Assembly: GCA_035063885.1 (NCBI GenBank)
Contig: JAPSFM010000066.1
Span: 1-28,602, forward strand
DNA length: 28,602 nucleotides
Direction of reading: 5' to 3'
Origin: CAADGY01 sp900696665
GTDB taxonomy: Bacteria > Acidobacteriota > Terriglobia > Bryobacterales > Bryobacteraceae
The notes beneath the pieces are model-generated. The model did no database searches. It was given only the letters and a program-made list of their open reading frames with translations, and was not told the DNA's origin. Below are positions 24,763-28,602 of this stretch, one piece after another. Every line of letters begins with the position of its first letter. Within the stretch, counting starts at the first letter, position 1. The translations under genes were made by a program, and so were the position numbers.

Positions 24763-26208
24763 ATGAAACGTCTTGTTCTGTTCGGAGCGGCTGTTCTGAT
24801 GGCCGCTGCCGGCCTGAGGGCACAACCAGCGGGTGCGCGTGTGTTTCGCGCCGGTGCTGCGACCACGAACATTACTCCGCCGTTGGGCTCGCCCATTGTT
24901 GGCGGGTGGAATTCGCCTCCTGCTACCAACGTTCACGATGAGTTGCATTCGCGTGCGTTGGTGCTTGACGACGGATCCACACGCCTTGCCATCGTGCTGT
25001 GCGACAGCGTCGGCGTCACGCGTAACGTATTCGACGAAGCCAAGCGCCTGGTGCAGGAAAAGGTGGGATTGCCGCCGGAGAATATGCTCATGGCCGCCAC
25101 TCATACCCACTCCGCCAGTAACGCCCGTGGTGGCCGCGGTATCACTCCCGCTCCACTCGATGAGTATCAGAAGTTTCTGGCGTATCGTATTCGCGATGCG
25201 GTCCTGATGGCGATCTACCGCCTGGAACCAGCGCGGATCGGCTGGGGTGTGGCGTTCAACGGCCGGCAGGTGTTCAACCGCCGCTGGAAAATGAAACCGG
25301 GAAGTAAACACCTGCGAAATCCTTTCGGCGGCATCGATAAGGTTCGCATGAATCCGCCCGCTAACGATCCAGATCTGATCGAGCCGGCTGGCCCCACCGA
25401 TCCCCAAATCAACTTCATCTCCGTGCAGTCCACCGCCGGCAAGCCTATTGCCCTGCTGGCCAACTACTCGCTGCATTACGTCGGCGGTGTGAAACAAGGC
25501 GACATCTCGGGTGACTATTTCGCGGTGTTCGCCGAACGTATTACGGAGCTGCTAAACGCACGGCACCAGAACCCGCCTTTTGTGGGAATCCTCTCCAACG
25601 GCACCAGCGGCAATATCAACAACATCAACTTCCACCCTGGTCCGAATGCTGCCGGGCGCCGGTTCGAGCCCTATGAAAAAATGCGTATGGTTGCGGACGA
25701 AATCGCCACGGGCGTGTTTGAGGCCTGCCGGAAGGTGGAATACCGGGACTGGGTTCCGCTCGCCGCTGCGCAGAAGGACCTGATGCTCGGCGTGCGCGTG
25801 CCGGATGCCGAACAGGTGGAATGGGCACAGAGGACGCTGAAAGATCCGCCGAACTACCATCAGCATGAACAGGTGTATGCGGAGCGTGTGTTGAAAATGA
25901 AAGACTGGCCGCGCGAAGCCCCGGTTCCGCTACAGGCGTTTCGGATCGGCGATGTCGGTATCGCGGCGATCCCGGCTGAGGTCTTTGTAGAGATCGGACT
26001 CGAAATCCGGAAGCGCAGCCCGCTGAAACAGACGTTCACCATAGAATTGGCAAACGGCTGGTTCGGTTATCTGCCGACGGCTGAACAACACGAGATGGGG
26101 GGCTACGAGACGTGGCGCGGCACCAATCTGCTCGAGACCAAGGCTGCGCCAAAAATTGTCGACAGCATTGTCGACTTATTTCAAAAAGTCGCCGCGCCGC
26201 GAAAGTAG
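24763..26208 (+). CDS. Secreted neutral/alkaline ceramidase-like protein (N-terminal domain only)
   Basis: A 481-residue exported protein similar to the N-terminal catalytic domain of neutral/alkaline ceramidases (PF04734). A signal peptide spans about 1-20 (MKRLVLFGAAVLMAAAGLRA). Family segments: FRAGAATTNITPPLGSPIVG (28-47), HDELHSRALVLDDG, a metal-binding AATHTHSA with His114 and His116, LANYSLHYVGG, and LSNGTSGNINNINF. Full ceramidases are about 650-700 residues with an extra C-terminal domain, which is missing here, so ceramide hydrolysis should not be assumed. An amide or ester hydrolase is safer. ATG 24763 is chosen over the upstream in-frame start at 24703 because it begins the signal peptide and follows AAGGGAG. 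Its stop is nine bases before the SGNH/TPR gene, so the two form an operon. Confidence 0.85.
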   Translation: MKRLVLFGAAVLMAAAGLRAQPAGARVFRAGAATTNITPPLGSPIVGGWNSPPATNVHDELHSRALVLDDGSTRLAIVLCDSVGVTRNVFDEAKRLVQEKVGLPPENMLMAATHTHSASNARGGRGITPAPLDEYQKFLAYRIRDAVLMAIYRLEPARIGWGVAFNGRQVFNRRWKMKPGSKHLRNPFGGIDKVRMNPPANDPDLIEPAGPTDPQINFISVQSTAGKPIALLANYSLHYVGGVKQGDISGDYFAVFAERITELLNARHQNPPFVGILSNGTSGNINNINFHPGPNAAGRRFEPYEKMRMVADEIATGVFEACRKVEYRDWVPLAAAQKDLMLGVRVPDAEQVEWAQRTLKDPPNYHQHEQVYAERVLKMKDWPREAPVPLQAFRIGDVGIAAIPAEVFVEIGLEIRKRSPLKQTFTIELANGWFGYLPTAEQHEMGGYETWRGTNLLETKAAPKIVDSIVDLFQKVAAPRK

Positions 26209-26217
26209 AGGTGGTCC

Positions 26218-28467
26218 ATGCGCGGTTGGATTCCGCGAATCGCGCTGATCTTTCTGGCGCCCGTTGCGGCTTTTGTGTTGCTCGAAGCCGTTCTCCGGAT
26301 TTCGGATTACGGCTTCGCGACGCAGTTTTTTGTGCAAGCCGCGCAGCCCGGTGAATACACCACGAACCAAAGATTCGGCGAACGGTTTTTCCCCAAGGCT
26401 CTGGCCCGCACTCCGATTCCCACGTTGTTGAGCAAGCAGAAGGACCCGGGCACTTACCGCATCTTTGTGCTCGGCGAGTCCGCCGCGATGGGCATTCCGG
26501 AACCGGCGTACAGCTTCGGCAGGGTGCTGGAAGTGATGCTGCGCGAGATATACGCCGGCGCCAGATTCGAAGTGGTGAACGCGGCCATGACGGCGATCAA
26601 TTCCCACGCGATTCTGCCTATTGCACGCGACTGTGCATCCTTCCAGCCCGATCTCTTTGTAGCGCTCATCGGCAATAACGAAGTGGTAGGTCCCTTCGGA
26701 CCAGGCACGGTGTTCGGCACCATGCCGCCAGTGCTGTGGCTCGTCCGTGTAAACGTGTGGCAGACCTCCACACGAACTGGACAACTGTTCCGGAACGTTT
26801 TAGCCAAGTTCAGAAAGCAATCCGAACCCGTTGAATGGCGTGGCATGGAGATGTTCCTTGACAAACAGGTAGCGTGGGACGCCGCGGCTCTCCATGGGGT
26901 CTACGGCAATTTCCGCCGCAACCTGGAGGATATCGCGCAAACGGCCGAGCGCGCCGGGGCGGCCGTTCTCTTCTCTACCGTCCCAAGCAATCTAAAAGAC
27001 AGTCCACCCTTCGCTTCCACGCAGCCTGACAACGAGCGCTGGCAAGAACTCTATCGCCGCGGGGTGGAGCTGGAAACAGCGGAACAGTGGAGCGATGCCC
27101 TCACCGCTTACAGGCAGGCAGCGGCTTTGGACGGGGAGTCCGCGGAGCTGCATTTCCGCATCGGGCGCTGCCACCTGGCGCTGAATCAAACCGGAGCGGC
27201 ACGCGATGCATACATAGCCGCTCGCGATCGCGACCTGCTACGCTTCCGGGCCGATAGCGTCCTGAACGGCATCATCCGGAAACTGCGTGGCACCCGCGTC
27301 TATGTAGTGGATGCGGAAACCGAGTTTGGCCTGGCGGGCCATGAGCGATTTTACGAGCACGTACATTTGAACGAACGAGGTAATTACGAACTTGCCCGTT
27401 TGATCGCGCAGCGATTTGATTCCGTCGCACCCCCTTGGATCAAGCGCAAAGGCAGTATGCCCTCAATGGAAGCCGTGGCCGCCCAACTGGCCCTCACGGA
27501 TTGGGACCGGTACAAACTCGCGCGCCAGATGAAGGCTATGATGGACCGCCCGCCGTTCACCAATCAGACTGGTTCCGCGCAGGCGCGCAGTAAGCGCGAA
27601 AAGGCCCTGTATCGAATGGAAGAAAATGCGCGCACCGCGGGAGCCATGGAACATGCCCGGCGCAGTTACGAAAACGCGCTCGCTAAGCGTCCGGCCGACC
27701 TCTTGCTCCACGTCCGGTGGGCCGAATTCTTGCGCGATGAGCGGCAGTACGGGAGAGCGGCGGAGGAATGGCGCATTTTGAATAGCCGTTTGCCCGGCAT
27801 TGCCAACTGGCTCGCTGCACACGCGGCGGTGCTGGCGGATGCTGGCAGGATCGAGGAGGCGGTCTCGCAATACCGGCAGGCGCTGCGGGTCGATCCCGCT
27901 TCCGACGTCGCCCTGTTCGGATTAGGCTCGGCCTTCGCGGCAAAAGGCGATTATCAGGAGGCGGCACTCCAGTATGGCGAAGCCCTGCGCATCAATCCCC
28001 GTTATGCTGAGGTACACAACAATCTCGGCTTGATCCATCTTGCGCGGGGGGATCTCGAACGCGCGAAGGCATCGTTCGCCAGTGCCGTGAAGTATCAGCC
28101 GGACTTCGCCGCCGCGCACTATAATCTTGGCGGCGTCCTGATGCAGCAGGGCAAGGCGGAAGAGGCCGCCCGGCAATATCGCATCGCCGTCAGCCAAAGA
28201 CCCCAATTCGCCGAAGCGCACTACAACCTGGGGCTCCTGGCCAGCCGCGCGGGCCGGCTCAAAGAGGCACTGGCGCACTATGCCGATGCCATCCGCCTAA
28301 AGCCGGACTATCCGGAAGCGCACAATAACATGGGCACCGCCTTCGCACGTGAAGGCGACATGAAACGGGCTGTTCACCATTTCTCCGAGGCCATTCGTCT
28401 GCGCCCGGACTATACGCCGGCCCGCCAGAACCTGAGCAAAGCACTACAATCGGCGCGCCGCCGGTAG
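26218..28467 (+). CDS. Membrane-anchored SGNH hydrolase-like protein with TPR repeats
   Basis: A 749-residue protein. Residues about 7-26 are a hydrophobic anchor or signal (RIALIFLAPVAAFVLLEAVL). Residues about 80-400 carry SGNH blocks: LGESAAMG with nucleophile Ser88, VNAAMTA, IGNNE with Asn153, and HLNERGNYE with a catalytic-type His near 383. One TPR-like unit (about 280-320, WSDALTAYRQAAALDGESAE) lies between the Asn and His blocks, inside the hydrolase fold. From about 460 to 745 there are about eight TPRs, such as AEVHNNLGLIHLARGD and AHYNLGLLASRAGRLKEAL. ATG 26218 follows AGAGGTGG. The gene ends at 28467, touching the maturase remnant on the other strand. SGNH enzymes remove acyl groups from lipids or glycans; co-transcription with the ceramidase-like gene suggests a shared envelope or glycoconjugate role. 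Confidence 0.78.
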   Translation: MRGWIPRIALIFLAPVAAFVLLEAVLRISDYGFATQFFVQAAQPGEYTTNQRFGERFFPKALARTPIPTLLSKQKDPGTYRIFVLGESAAMGIPEPAYSFGRVLEVMLREIYAGARFEVVNAAMTAINSHAILPIARDCASFQPDLFVALIGNNEVVGPFGPGTVFGTMPPVLWLVRVNVWQTSTRTGQLFRNVLAKFRKQSEPVEWRGMEMFLDKQVAWDAAALHGVYGNFRRNLEDIAQTAERAGAAVLFSTVPSNLKDSPPFASTQPDNERWQELYRRGVELETAEQWSDALTAYRQAAALDGESAELHFRIGRCHLALNQTGAARDAYIAARDRDLLRFRADSVLNGIIRKLRGTRVYVVDAETEFGLAGHERFYEHVHLNERGNYELARLIAQRFDSVAPPWIKRKGSMPSMEAVAAQLALTDWDRYKLARQMKAMMDRPPFTNQTGSAQARSKREKALYRMEENARTAGAMEHARRSYENALAKRPADLLLHVRWAEFLRDERQYGRAAEEWRILNSRLPGIANWLAAHAAVLADAGRIEEAVSQYRQALRVDPASDVALFGLGSAFAAKGDYQEAALQYGEALRINPRYAEVHNNLGLIHLARGDLERAKASFASAVKYQPDFAAAHYNLGGVLMQQGKAEEAARQYRIAVSQRPQFAEAHYNLGLLASRAGRLKEALAHYADAIRLKPDYPEAHNNMGTAFAREGDMKRAVHHFSEAIRLRPDYTPARQNLSKALQSARRR

Positions 28468-28602
28468 AAGCGGTTTTGGGCGCGCTTCAGGTGCCGCCGG
28501 ACCTTCTTTTCTACCCAGTCCTTTACAAACAAAAAGCACCGGCTCGAGTGCCCCTCCGCGAAGTAGTTCACCCAACCCCGCAGAATCGGATTGATCAGCT
28601 CG
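28410..28602 (-). pseudogene. C-terminal fragment of group II intron reverse transcriptase/maturase
   Basis: Read on the minus strand from 28601 in frame, the translation contains INPILRGWVNYFAEG and SSRCFLFVKDWVEKKVRRHL. These match the maturase (X) domain of group II intron proteins. The similarity covers about 44 codons and stops near 28470. Family members normally continue with a Gly-Phe-Gly-Trp-Lys-Arg segment and a further C-terminal part, which are absent. The open frame runs on to a stop at 28410-28412, entirely inside the TPR gene on the other strand, so those last residues are probably fortuitous. The intron's domain V/VI RNA, expected after the protein gene, would have to lie inside the TPR gene and is not seen. 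The upstream reverse-transcriptase part lies beyond the window. Confidence 0.75.

Noticed and set aside
27640..28460. Regular repeat periodicity that could suggest a CRISPR or satellite array
   Set aside because: The periodicity is about 102 bases and comes from 34-residue TPR units in a coding frame. The DNA copies are diverged and there are no identical repeats with unique spacers.

Overview
The window is GC-rich and gene-dense, and it looks like chromosomal DNA from an Acidobacteriota member, most likely the Solibacteres/Bryobacterales group. Pointers are an Oar-like TonB-dependent receptor with an N-terminal carboxypeptidase-regulatory domain, several Tat-exported TIM-barrel sugar isomerases and metallohydrolases, multiheme cytochrome and SGNH proteins carrying TPR arrays, and many Gfo/Idh/MocA oxidoreductases. 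The assignment is inference from family content only; no rRNA or other phylogenetic marker is present.

Layout. 1-56: 3'-truncated tRNA-Thr(CGT), minus strand. 205-1954: nikR, acpS and galU, housekeeping and regulatory genes; nikR and acpS overlap by 4 nt. 1963-9633: a carbohydrate block with a UxaE-like (tagaturonate epimerase family) protein, a Tat-exported sugar isomerase-like protein, a 1161-residue TonB-dependent receptor and, on the minus strand, a second Tat-exported isomerase-like protein. 9831-16647: a tight six-gene plus-strand operon of Gfo/Idh oxidoreductase, D-2-hydroxyacid dehydrogenase, class III aminotransferase, M20 amidohydrolase, zinc alcohol dehydrogenase and a second Gfo/Idh oxidoreductase. 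It is met head-on by a minus-strand zinc-ribbon/IclR regulator pair (17667-16654). Divergent from that pair is a Tat-exported dihydroorotase-like metallohydrolase (17800-19014).

19043-22512 holds a small membrane protein, the membrane subunits pntAB-pntB of a proton-translocating transhydrogenase (minus strand, without the NAD-binding pntAA), and a Tat-exported amidohydrolase_2 protein. 22660-28467 holds a seven-heme cytochrome c/TPR protein (minus), and divergently a neutral ceramidase-like protein followed by an SGNH hydrolase/TPR protein. The right edge carries the C-terminal end of a group II intron maturase on the minus strand, apparently truncated against the preceding gene.

How it may fit together (inference): the receptor imports an oligosaccharide or conjugate, Tat-exported isomerases and hydrolases act in the periplasm, and the IclR-controlled operon oxidises, deacylates and transaminates the product. 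The operon content suggests an N-acylated amino sugar, aminocyclitol or amino acid conjugate, but the substrate cannot be read from sequence.

A recurring signal is a TAnAnT hexamer 6-7 nt before an ATG at five genes (galU, 3892, 17800, 19043 and the cytochrome on the minus strand). If these are -10 boxes, transcription would begin at or next to the start codon and the mRNAs would be leaderless. No intergenic stretch exceeds 300 bases. I saw no CRISPR array, insertion sequence or convincing rho-independent terminator.
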